Shown: one piece after another, positions 46,263-56,725 of the stretch
Numbering within the stretch: position 1 is the stretch's first letter
Layout of the letters: every line of letters begins with the position of its first letter
Origin: Pseudisothecium myosuroides
Lineage: Eukaryota > Streptophyta > Bryopsida > Hypnales > Lembophyllaceae
NCBI GenBank assembly: GCA_951799445.1
Contig: OX637287.1
Location: forward strand, 52,481,724 to 52,545,723
Direction of reading: 5' to 3'
Length of the DNA: 64,000 nucleotides
Made by a program: the position numbers and the translations under genes
The notes under the pieces: generated by a model
The model's input: only the letters and a program-made list of their open reading frames with translations
Told to the model about the DNA's origin: nothing
Database searches by the model: none

Positions 46263-47653
46263 TCAAGCATCGGCTGTGAGAGTCCTGGCCATGAAGGGGA
46301 TCGTCATGATTTCTGTTCTGAATTGGGTGTAAGTCCGAGTCTTGTATCGTATGGCCGCGACTCCGACAGCAATTCCGGAATGGGGCCAGCCACTTTGGCA
46401 TCTGGTGGACGGGTAAAGCACCCTATGGAGAAGCGCTCCGCGGCGTTAGCCATCGCTCGATGCTCAGGAGATTTGTATAATCCATTCGTCAAAATCTGAA
46501 GTGTAGGCACAACTCCAATGAATGAGGGCTTTGTCATGCCAATCCATCGAGCTCAACATCTAATGAATACTGAAATGAGTTGCAGCCATACCTCGATCTG
46601 GTCGTCCAAGTTGACCACATGTGCATCCGCGATGGGCTCCGCCCACACCCATTCTCCATCTTTGTTAAACTGTAACCCCGCCAGGACTTGCATCAAGATG
46701 GTGAGGCCGCAGAAGTCTGAGTGCTTCTGCTAGCTGACGGTGGGGGTGCCCTCCGGAGACGGAGGGTAATGGTTCAGAAATGTTTGCTGGTAATCCTCCC
46801 CGAAGAAGTCGTTGAGATACGACGGTTCGAGCCCCAGACTCTCCGAGATGAGCTCCATTAAGTGCTTGTACAGCTTGTCCTGCTCCTGGACGTACTCTTC
46901 CTCAGTTTCTCTGCAAGGTTGAATCACGAAACATCAGGCGTACATTGATATAAACCAGGAATGCAGGAAATGGGCGGGACTTGTAGCCAGAAGCAAAACT
47001 GCAGCACTTGACAATCATGAAGCCAAGACCAGACGAAATTGTTGTAAACAATTCTTCACCTGAAAGATGAGGGGTTTGTAGGCCACTGCCCATACTCTCT
47101 TGCCGAAAGAGGCCAAGTCCTGTGACGCAGTTGATCCCCCAGATCCAAGGCCCCTTTGGTACCGAATTCTTTGGTTCCATACTCCATAGCCATGGAAAAG
47201 GTCGATGGTAGTGGTTGGAGTCGAGGCCGAGTATTTCCATTTCTCCTCCACCGGCAGTGCAAAGAACTCCTTGGCCACCTGACGGGTCCTCTCCATCAGA
47301 GCTGGAGAGACGCCATGGTTGACGATTTGAAATCCGCCCCATTCAATACACGTCTCCCGTATCTGTTTCAGTACCTCATTCCGGCGATCTCCGCGTGATT
47401 CGTGCACATCTATCACAGGAATTGCATTGTACAGGCAGCACGATCTATCTCTTGCGGAAGTGCGGGTGCCATAGCGAGCGCCTTGAGCAATGGAAACCCA
47501 AGTCGAAAATATGGCAGAATGGCCGGACCCCCTAAGAAGCAGAAATCTGATCACTTGAATCGGGAAATTTGCTGCATGCCCAACCGGTCGATAGTGACAA
47601 TAGCAATGACCTAATTGCAAAATTCGGAATGTGGAGATACGCGACTCCCCCAA
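46263..47653 (-). pseudogene. 2-oxoglutarate/Fe(II)-dependent oxygenase (DOXC class), decayed
   Basis: Members of this family hydroxylate or desaturate hormones and secondary metabolites. Three exons are clear: up to 47,060 downward, 46,910-46,592 and 46,495-46,263. The N-terminal domain has IPVIDVH, EWGGFQIVNHGVSP and EFFALPVEEKWKY. The iron ligands are in KHSDF (HxD) and SPEHRAM (second His), and the 2-oxoglutarate Arg/Ser is in RFSIGCF. Lesions are a 7 bp tandem duplication at 47,176-47,188 (TATGGAG repeated, frameshift), a TAG at 46,730-46,732 just before the HxD motif, and a one-base loss near 46,346-46,351 that shifts the C-terminus. A further shift near the N-terminus (about 47,430) is likely. 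Substrate cannot be inferred. It faces away from HAK/KUP and shares no regulation visible here. Confidence 0.85.
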
Positions 47654-47778
47654 GCTAGCTACCGAGAGGACTCGTGCTCAGCGCGAACTTACATACATCC
47701 ACCTTCACACATACATCGGGAGGGCGATGCGCAAGTGCGACGGTCGTCTTGAAAATGAAGAGAAGGGATGTGGGAGCT

Positions 47779-48434
47779 TTAATCCCTAAATGCCCGAGGC
47801 ACCAAATTTTGGTGTTCACAAAACTTTGAAGTTAAATAAAACTTAACCAAGTTGCTATTTTTAGTAATTTATATTTTTGAATTTTTTTTTTTGAAGACTA
47901 GTTTTAGCACCAAAAATTCGATTTTGAAAATGATTGATTATGATTTTTCTATTCAAGATTTTGTACAAGGGTACCCATTGCAATCTTGACTTTCCGTAGT
48001 GTTGAGAGCTCTTGGAAATGAGCCTCAAATACACTAGATCTTGGAGGAAAAATCACATTAGAAATTCATTTAAAAAAATTGTAGAGTAAATTTTGAGAAA
48101 CCGTAAATTGATTGGAGTTATGCATGTTAGGTCCTTTAACCTCATATTTTTTTGCTTACCAAATTTTTAGATTTGGCATGTGAAAAGAGGAATGAAAGAC
48201 TTCAAGTCACTTTCACAGTTTTAACACTCTCATGTTCAAACATTATAATCTTTCAATTCATAAGTGGTATTGTTGTGTTTTCTTTTCCTATGTGACCTTT
48301 AACATGTCTGGTTTGATTTTATACGGTTACAATTAAAAAAGAATTGATACAACTTATCAAAGTGTTGGATTTTTGTTCAATTTTGAGCAAGCTCCTAGAA
48401 GTTCAAAAAAAAGCCTTGGACATTTAGGGGTTAA
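47779..48434. mobile_element. TTAA-flanked 656 bp element
   Basis: Begins TTAATCCCTAAATGCCC and ends GACATTTAGGGGTTAA. It is the reverse-oriented relative of 33,813-34,472. It inserted about 125 bp upstream of the oxygenase pseudogene's first coding text. Confidence 0.85.
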
Positions 48435-48458
48435 TTTAATGAGAGAAGAAGTGGTAAC

Positions 48459-48686
48459 TTAACCCTTAAACGACAAGCTCATAACCGTAGAAATCATTGT
48501 TTTGTCACCGTGTGAATTGTTGGATTAAAATAATACAAAAGCACTCATTGGAAGTCAAACTATTGTAGATGATCTTCTCTTTTTCCACAAAATTTGGAGG
48601 ATGAATAGTTGCACTTTTGTCCTACACAGGAGATTCTCTTGTCATCCATCAGACACAAAACGTCCGCCGCGGCGTTCAAGGTTTAA
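48459..48686. mobile_element. TTAA-flanked 228 bp MITE, copy 3
   Basis: It begins TTAACCCTTAAACGACAAGC; the right end is worn (GGCGTTCAAGGTTTAA). The interior parallels 48,860-49,089, including AAGTCAAACTATTGTAGATG. Confidence 0.8.
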
Positions 48687-48859
48687 GTGGACGACACCAT
48701 GACGGAGATTCTGAGCCAAGGCAGCTAGAAGAAAGTGCTGGTGAGGCTTTGGCATTCATCGAAATGCCAATCAACAGGTCCAAAATGCAAATGCAACCGA
48801 TTTTAAAATCGAAGTTGACATTAGGTGGGGCTTGTAACGTTGTCTATGTAAAGATCTTG

Positions 48860-49089
48860 TTAACCCTTAAAGGACGAAGGGATGACCCTCAAAATCATCC
48901 TTTTGCATTACCGTGTGAATAATTGGCTTAAAAAATTGCAAAAGTGCTCATTAGAAGTCAAGCTACTCTAGAAGATCTTTCCTTTTCACAACAAATTCCG
49001 AGGATGAATAGTTGCATTTCTGTCCTATACAATTTGATTCCCTCTCATCCATTGGCCATAGAATGGCTACGTCGACGTTTAAGGGTTAA
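48860..49089. mobile_element. TTAA-flanked 230 bp MITE, copy 4
   Basis: Begins TTAACCCTTAAAGGACG and ends CGTCGACGTTTAAGGGTTAA. It is the third TTAA element within 1.3 kb. Confidence 0.85.
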
Positions 49090-49600
49090 GGTAGAATAGC
49101 CCATCACGGTCAATATTAGGAGTTTGCTCTCATGCCATTGTTGAAAATTTTAAATATTTTTCCCACATAAAGACAAGTGTGAGAAATAGAGAGAACAGTT
49201 GAAATTATATTTTATTGACAAAGTATGAATTAGCTATGAATTTTTGAAGGTTCAGCTCCAAAAGAGTCTCTAGACTACTCCATAACCAACAAAAACTGTA
49301 TCCTTTAATGCTCACTTTACTCACCTAAAGTAGTCACAATATTTTCTAATGTGGAAGACTCTTTCTACAATGGTTTACACTGAAAAAGTTGGGTATTCCT
49401 AATGAGGTTACTAATCACTCCATTAGTGTCAAGTGAGACATTGATTGTGGCCCAACATCTTACAAATTGAAAATAACGACCATAGGGTCATTCCCTAGGC
49501 AACCATCATGGGTCATTTGACCATGATAGGCTGTTTTACCTTAGTAAAAAGTCACAATATCAAATACCGGCAATGAAATTTTAGGCTAGGCTGTTGACAG

Positions 49601-50588
49601 CCCGGGGAGGTCACTTAGTGTTCATATTAGAAACCACGTGAGATCTAATATAGGGTACTATATAATTATTCTACCTAAAATTTATAAAAAAATTATATCT
49701 AATATAGTGTGTAAAATTTTATGTAGGATATTATAACTAATATAGGGTTATGTTTAATACTATGTATTAGATTTTACGTAGAAAAAATATAGGGGGGCAA
49801 TAATATGTGGAGGAAAATAATTTTATAGAGTGAGTATTTAATGTCTTTAAAGAAGAGATGGACAAAAAATGACACATTATTTGTCTCAAATTATCCATGA
49901 ACCTTGGATGAGAGGCTCTAGTTGCCTCTATAATTATCTGTAAAGTCCTTTGAAGTCACTTAGAATTTGAAGAATCTATCATAAATTTTGCTTTAATATA
50001 CTCTTATTTGTTCATTCCAAATAGTAGAAAGGTATAAAAGAGCTTGGTAGTCTATCATTATTAAGTGTGTAAGAGCTTGGTAGTCTATACTTGTTTATTA
50101 TATTGTAATGCAATGTCATCTTTTCTTTGTTGAGTACTTGCACTCATCGTATTCATTAGAATATGTTGTAGATGATTAGTAGTAAGTTGTTTGACACAAC
50201 TAGAATGCATTGTTTATAGTCTGTGAATGTATTTGTTTGGACACAATACATTGTTTAAACTTAAATTACTTTAGTTTTTAGTAACCATAAAAAAATGGTT
50301 TGAAGAAAAAGTGACAAAAGAATAAAGAAAAAAGGATAAAAAACAACAATAGGAAAAAAAAGTCATACAACACCTATTAGGTCTAATTTTTAAATCTAAT
50401 ATAGGGGCCAAAAAATTGGACTCAAAAGTGCATTATAAAAAATATAGGGTGCTATAATAAATGCCAATTTAGAATTATTTTTAATAATAGGATATATTAA
50501 ATTATGAAATATTAGAAAAATAGCCCCCCATAAAAAATCCCCCGATCTCACGTGTATACTAAACCTCTAAGCTAGTGACTCCCCCGTG
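49601..50588. mobile_element. hAT-like non-autonomous element, 988 bp
   Basis: The 8 bp GTTGACAG is duplicated at 49,593-49,600 and 50,589-50,596. Ends CCCGGGGAGGTCACT and the complement of CACGGGGGAGTCACT form imperfect inverted repeats. An 8 bp duplication is the mark of hAT elements. Repeated TCTAATATAGGG text fills the interior, with no transposase frame. Confidence 0.7.
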
Positions 50589-50699
50589 GTTGACAGATGT
50601 TCATCCATCACCTTGTTTCTTCACCTTGTTACGTCAAGACTCTTTGTATATATGTATTTGTTTTGGCATTTGTAATACATTCATTATTAAAGATATGTA

Positions 50700-51396
50700 C
50701 TCCCTTTGTCCCACTAAAAACCTCCAAATTAGGCATAGTTTGTGTCCCACTAAAACCTCCATTTACTGATTTCGATGACTCATTACGCGTTGCCTATGTT
50801 GAATGACAACATGGGGGGAAAATTTTGCATAGATCTGAAATTCAATCTATCGTACTCCAATATCTACTCTTGGATCATGAATTTTTTATCCAAAGTGGCA
50901 CATGGATCCAAAGCGGCAATTTGTGAAGTGGCTATCATAAACTGCAATTCTTGAATCAAACACCAATGCAATTCAAAAATATAGAAGCAGCAATTTGTAA
51001 ATCAGATAACGATGACATTTGTAGATCAAAAAGCGGCAATTTGTGAATTTCAAAGATGCGGTTGTCAATTGGTTGTGAACCAAGTTGCTTCTATTCCATC
51101 CAAACTAGCAATTTAGGAATTTAGAAGAGAGACTTACAATTTGTCTGCGGCCAACACTTCCTATATATATTGACTATTCATGAAATGTCGGCAGCATTCA
51201 CAAACTGTGCTCAAATATGATAAAAATCGCATGGAGTTTGGGTGCCTAAATCGCAGCACCTCAGGTGTAAATTTTGCATAGATTTGGAAAATGGGTTACT
51301 GCTTCTTGAATGCATGCATCTTTGGCGCAAAGACAAAAAATCTAGTTAATCCCTCATGGGAAAGAAATTTAGAGGTTTTTAGTGGGATAGAGGGAG
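50700..51396. mobile_element. Stowaway-like element, 697 bp
   Basis: Begins CTCCCTTTGTCCCACTAAAA and ends GGGATAGAGGGAG, with TA on both flanks. The interior repeats AAGCGGCAATTTGTGAA several times, the same motif as in the 14,219-14,999 element. Confidence 0.85.
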
Positions 51397-51436
51397 TATG
51401 TGTATGAGTGTCTCTCTTGTTGTCGATGTTAGAACA

Positions 51437-51450
51437 TGGTATCAGAGTGA
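51437..51450 (+). other. Retrotransposon primer-binding site
   Basis: TGGTATCAGAGTGA immediately follows the LTR and is complementary to the 3' end of initiator tRNA-Met, as is usual for plant Copia elements. A short gag-like start (MEVHDHPHCQ) may follow at about 51,565 but closes soon after. Confidence 0.75.
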
Positions 51451-51711
51451 CGTCAATAACTTTGTAAATTTTGTACATGAGTCTTTTCTCTACAACAGTT
51501 TGTTTGTATGAGACATTTATAGTGTTGCTAGAGTTACCTTGTGTATCATGTACTTCCACCTATGGAAGTACATGATCATCCGCATTGCCAAAAAAAGAAA
51601 AACTTTGGTCTATCCTCTCCTCATCACCTAATACGTCTTCAAAATTAAAGTCGAATAGATTCAAAGGAATCTCAAGAGTTTGATGAAGAGCAGATAGTGT
51701 GCCTTAGGTAT

Positions 51712-52585
51712 AGTGGGGATATAGTTCATTTACAAATTGGCTATTCTATCATTTAAAGAATTTTGCATAATATAGAGTAGAGTTGGCATTTTTTGTCTTG
51801 TATTATTAACATTAAATTCTTGTGCAATCCCAATCAAGCATACCAAATTTTAGTTCTTAAAAAGCAAAATTTCATTTTTGGTGAATTTTTAAAGCCAATT
51901 TTCATGGTTTTACATATTATTTTATTAAAAACAATTGGTGCCAATTTTTTTTAATTCGATTACATAGATATGTAAGGCACATCCATATACACATATTTAT
52001 ATTAAAAAATGCCTCATTAAGTAACAAAAATGTAATCTAGGAAGAGTTCAATATGAGGCATCATATGACCAAACTTTGTAAAATAGATATATCTACATTT
52101 TAATTAGATTTTGCTATTTGACCTCAACATTGTGACTAATTTTGTACATTTGAACATGATGGTACAATTACTTTGCCAAAATCTAGTTAAAATTTAGAGA
52201 TATCTATTTTATAAAGTTTGGTCATATGATGCCTCACATTGAATTTTTTCTCTAGAGATTATATTTTTGTTACTTAATGGAGTGTTTTTTAATATAAAAT
52301 ATGTGCGTATGGATGTGCCCTACATATCTACAGAATCAAATTAAAAAATTCATCATTAATTGTTTTTAATAAAAAATCATGTAAAACCATGAAAATTGGC
52401 TTTAAAAATTCACCAAAAATGAAATTTTGCTTTCTTAGAACTAAAATTTGATATGCTTGATCAATTGGAATTGTGTAAAAATTGGGTACTAATTATGCAG
52501 GATGAAAAATTCCAATTCTTTTCTATACTATGCAAAAATAATTTGAATGGCACAATAAGCAATTTGTAAATGAACTATATCCACT
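51712..52585. mobile_element. Long palindromic MITE, 874 bp
   Basis: Ends AGTGGGGATATAGTTCATTT and near complement; the arms stay complementary to the centre near 52,145, sharing GGCATCATATGACCAAACTT. No target duplication could be fixed. It sits inside the Copia body. Confidence 0.75.
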
Positions 52586-53355
52586 TGTACATCCTCAGTA
52601 TGTTGATTAAGCCTTCTTTGCTAGCACAACTCACTTAGTATCAAGAGCCTAGATTGCTATGGAATTTTTTGTGCCAATCATTTGAAGTTGACAATGATAG
52701 CAGGAAGTTTGAACTAAAAAATCGTCTCTCTCTCTCTTACCATTCTCCAAGAGTTCAGGAGTTGAAGTCTAATTATCCTAGTTTCGATAGAATCTAGCTT
52801 AGTTATTGGCAATTGGAGTAAAGATTGATGACGCCAATTTTTTTGCACCTCTTTTCATTTGTTTGTACACTGTAGCATATCTGTCTTGAATAATACTTGA
52901 TCTATCGCATGTTCCTGAAATCTGAAGAACACTTATTGACTCTCCAATCGTATCAAGGTACATGTTAGTTACATCTATTCCAACAGTTTTTAAGGTAGGT
53001 GTCTAAAGCATGGATTTAAAACTTCTCCTTTGGACAAAATTTTGGCCAACAATTTTTTAGATTCAAGTTGTTGCTTTTTTTTTCCATGCAGCCTTTACTT
53101 TATATGGTTGAGTGCATTGCTTATTTGTATCTCTTGAACAATGCTTGGTGCTAAGATTGAACTGGCCAATCTTTGCATTGCCTTTGCCTAGCTTCTGGTT
53201 TGCGACAACAAGGACAAGTCTCGATGTTTTTGAACTTGTTTATGGTAACTATATGGAGTTGACTGTAGTTTATCTTTTTTACTTTTCAGCTTTGATATAC
53301 TTTGTAGAGTTCCTTCATGCTCTAATTTGTGTGCTGTAATGTTAGCCATGTAACT
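52586..53355. other. AT-rich, nothing recognised
   Basis: Some short frames but no family resemblance; possibly decayed retroelement body. Confidence 0.35.
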
Positions 53356-53880
53356 CTAATCTAGGAATTGGATTTTTTTGGCATGCTCTCTAGTTATCAC
53401 ATCTGTGTCCTTATCTAAAGCAATCTCCCCTTGCATGCTTTCCTCAAGCTCTTTCATGAGATTATTTTACTCCTCAACATGCTTTTCTTTCACAGAATTC
53501 AAATTATTTTGTAATAAGACAGTTTTGGACTGTAATCGCTCAACTTGTCCTCGAAATGATTCTAATTGTGTCAGAATTCTATTGTTCATTTGACGTATTT
53601 TCTCAAGCTCATTGCACTATTGCAATAATAAAGAATTCAGCTCTTTAGTTTGTTGACTCATTTTCTTAATTTCTAAAATTGTTGTTTCTTTTTGTAGATC
53701 AAGCTCCGACTATCTGGAATTAAACAAGCTCTTTGTGTAACCTAATAGTCCATTCTCTCCCTCATCAACAAATTCTAACAAGATTTTTACGTCTATAAAC
53801 CTTGGCCGCTTCCTAAATGAATCTGTTGGGAATAACGAACCAAAATTAGTGGACGGTACTTGCCATTAATTGATACTTGA
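53356..53880 (-). pseudogene. Coiled-coil protein fragment with in-frame stops
   Basis: One minus-strand frame runs about 170 codons, broken only by stops at 53,710-53,712, 53,617-53,619 and 53,467-53,469, until the stop at 53,356-53,358. It begins with FRKRPRFIDVKILLEFVDEG, then becomes heptad-like: ELDLQKETTILEIKKMSQQ, ESFRGQVERLQSKTVLLQNN, then NNLMKELEESMQGEIALDKD. The three internal stops all fit single C-to-T changes of Gln codons, and there are no frameshifts, so decay has been by transition. The family is not recognised. Confidence 0.55.
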
Positions 53881-55977
53881 ACCTTATAAGGGGGTGTCTT
53901 CAAATCCATTTGTTTAACATTTGGCTGCTACCATCAACTTTGTACGATAATCAATAATTTTTTAAGGACTGCAGAAGTTCATACTACATGTAATTCATGA
54001 ATAGGTAGATCAATTGACATGCTCAGCAGGTGGCATAAATATGATTTAGAAAGGCTTTGGTAGACTTTAGTGGCACCGCAGCTGAACCTCCACTGATTGA
54101 TTCCTCCATTGTTGTAAAAGGGATCAAATTGTCAAACCCAAAGAGTTGAGCATTTGACTTCTAGAAACTTTGCAGCTTTACTCTTTCTGCATTATTTTAG
54201 ATATGGTATCATGTTGATGTAGTGGCACTCTCAGGTGTATGTTTAACAACTTCAACGGTGAAAAGTCTTGTTATCTTAAACAGTTATATGTTTAACAACT
54301 TCAACAAAAGGTATACGATTATTAGGACAATTCTCACATGAAATTGTAGGTTGTGTAAATTGTATGCCTAGTATAGTATTTTAATTAAAAGATCTTATTT
54401 TTTGGCTCAATCAAAGATATTCTTTTGCGTCAAAGTGACTAAGCTCCTAGTTGAATGTTTTAGATTGTTATTTTTGCTCGAGAGTATGGATTGCATTTGG
54501 AACTGGATGCATGACATCAAGGTTCAGAGTCTGGTTCCAAAACCACTTCAAGTAAAATTCTCCTCAGGCATCCTTTTATGTTGAGCTTTCAGGTATCATA
54601 TTGATATCCAGTTCATGCATGGGTAGATCAATCGACATGCACTGTTGATTGATTCTTCCACTGATTGATTCTTGAGAGCATATTCAATTGCTAATTAACA
54701 TCGATCTATCCCATATTTAGTATGTATACATAAATGCAAGACCAGTCAGAGACTAAGTAGAACAATATTATTCAATGGTAGTCATGAACTAGAGCTTGTG
54801 AGATTGAGATCTTGAACCAGGAATGGAGGTATGACTAAGTAAGTGGAATGGACCATCCAATGACAACCAGGATTTCAGAGAATAAGAATAGCAACTTGGA
54901 ATTGCTACTTCTCAATTGTGATAGATGTTTAATTTGTTGGAAAGAGAATGGCAGTTTGAACTTTAAAGCCTGTTGCTGCACTTGTTGTCTTTAAGGGGGA
55001 AATGCTGAAGTTGAACGTCCTCAACAATAAGTTGCATAAGAGACCAAAATTGATTTGTCATATGCTCATATATATTTTTGGTCACTTTTTATTGATCCAA
55101 CTTAGTAGCATTATGCCATGCAACCCCAACAAAAGCCCTAAGTGTCAAATCTACTATATATTACCACCTTCTACAATTCCTTGGTTTCAAATAATAAAAA
55201 TTGAAGAATTTTTGCTTTTGATGAAAGAGATGGTTGAATGATTCACAAGTGACTAAATCATGAAGGACAACTCATGGACAATTATGAGGTTCAAATATAC
55301 TCCAATCGCAAACACTCCATGTACGAAATCATTGCAGCAATCTAACCCACATCTGTACAATTAGCCAAGCAATTGTAACAATCTATATAATGAGTTGTAT
55401 ATTAACACAACCTAGTATTCCTTAGTCCTTTCTACTTGGTGACAGAATCGTGTTTTATAATTGTTTGTGTTCCTTGATAAATGATGGGAGAAGATTTTCT
55501 TTAAGCTAATGTAGTTCTCATTCTTTTGCCACATTCAAGACGAAATGTGGAACACTTTGCCTGGTTGTTTGATTCCCTATCTTGCAGAGAATCATTGAGT
55601 ATACGGTACCCATTTGTTGGATTTCAAAGCATCAACCAAACTGCTACAAACACAAAGTACGGGCTAGAGGTGTGGGCAGACGTTGTTTGTCATGTGCCAT
55701 CATAAGCTTGTACATTGATCAACTTGTTTATGAACAATATTGAAAATTTATTCTTTTATTTGTTATTTTTAATATCTTGAGGGATAGGTTTGACATGTTT
55801 TTTGAGTAATTGAGTAGAATTAGGTAGTTCTCTGAACATATAGACAATTATATAATGAGGTATTTTTTCAAAATTGAGGGGGGGTCTTCCTATAGTCGCA
55901 TTCAACGTTGCTAGGAAGCAAGCAGGGAGCAAGGAGCGGCGAGCGACGAGCAGGAAATAGTGAGCGGGGAGCATAGA
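53881..55977. other. AT-rich, diverged direct repeat, no gene
   Basis: GGTAGATCAATTGACATGC at about 54,005 recurs as GGTAGATCAATCGACATGC at about 54,626, each near a TTGATTGATTC- or CTGATTGATTC-like string. Nothing else is recognised. A GAGCAAGGAGCGGCGAGC-type run lies at 55,920-55,970. Confidence 0.4.
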
Positions 55978-56290
55978 TCTTGGATGGAAAATGGAAAAAT
56001 GAAATAAAATTTGGAAATTTTGTGGATGAAAGTGGTTAACATTTTGGATGAAATTGATTGAAAATTTGAAATTTTTTGGGTGAGAGTCTCAAAAAATTTT
56101 GTGGTTGTAAACTGAATTTTAGATTAGAGTATACAAAGGAGGAAATGGTTTGGATGAAAGAAGTGGATGAAAGTAGATGAAACTTTGGATGGAAGTGGAT
56201 GAAATATTGGATGAAAGTAGAATAAATATTAGATGAAAGTAGATGAAAAAGTGGATGAAAGTACATATAATATTGGATGAAATCATCTCC
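55978..56290. repeat. GTGGATGAAA minisatellite-like tract
   Basis: Units of GTGGATGAAAGTAGATGAAA type repeat with changes, most regularly at 56,147-56,280. The Ser/Thr/His-rich minus frames here are by-products of the repeat. Confidence 0.7.
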
Positions 56291-56725
56291 AATAAGAGTT
56301 CAGCCATTCTTTGAAAAACTAAAAGACAACACTAGGAAAATGAGAAAATGAGTGACAAAATTCCATTGCCATGCACAACTGAATAGTTTTAAATGATGGG
56401 ACCTATGACCGCGGTTTTAGGGTGTCCTATGATCGCGGTTTAGGATACGTGTCATTTTGCACACATATAACAATAGATTTGAAATACACCTAATACCGTG
56501 GAAATATAGAATGCGTAGATGGGAGAAATTGACTTTGTCCGGTCTATGCGAGTCATATTCGTACTTAGACTCATGTCATAGTGGCATGTCTACCTTCCTC
56601 TTTTGCGATCCAAACACTTCTTTGCCTCCAAGGTGAGGCTCTTTATTGAAGAATTCTTCTATACCTGGAATGATTGAAATAGCTTTGGTAAGCAGCTTTG
56701 GATTGCCCGTTCGTTCGGTTGAACA

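Larger units (their letters stand above)
49139..51436 (+). mobile_element. Copia-type LTR with two nested DNA transposons
   Basis: The LTR starts TGTTGAAAATTTTAAAT and ends GATGTTAGAACA, directly followed by TGGTATCAGAGTGA, the initiator-tRNA-Met primer-binding site of plant Copia elements. Removing the hAT-like insert (49,601-50,588) and the Stowaway-like insert (50,700-51,396) leaves about 600 bp, a normal Copia LTR length. A TATA-like TGTATATATGTA lies at about 50,645. No 3' LTR was found in the window. Confidence 0.75.

Noticed and set aside
47402..47614. Plus-strand frame over the oxygenase first exon
   Set aside because: Antisense shadow; the minus strand carries the conserved oxygenase motifs.
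56036..56307. Minus frames rich in FHPLFHLLSS
   Set aside because: They are translations of the GTGGATGAAA minisatellite.
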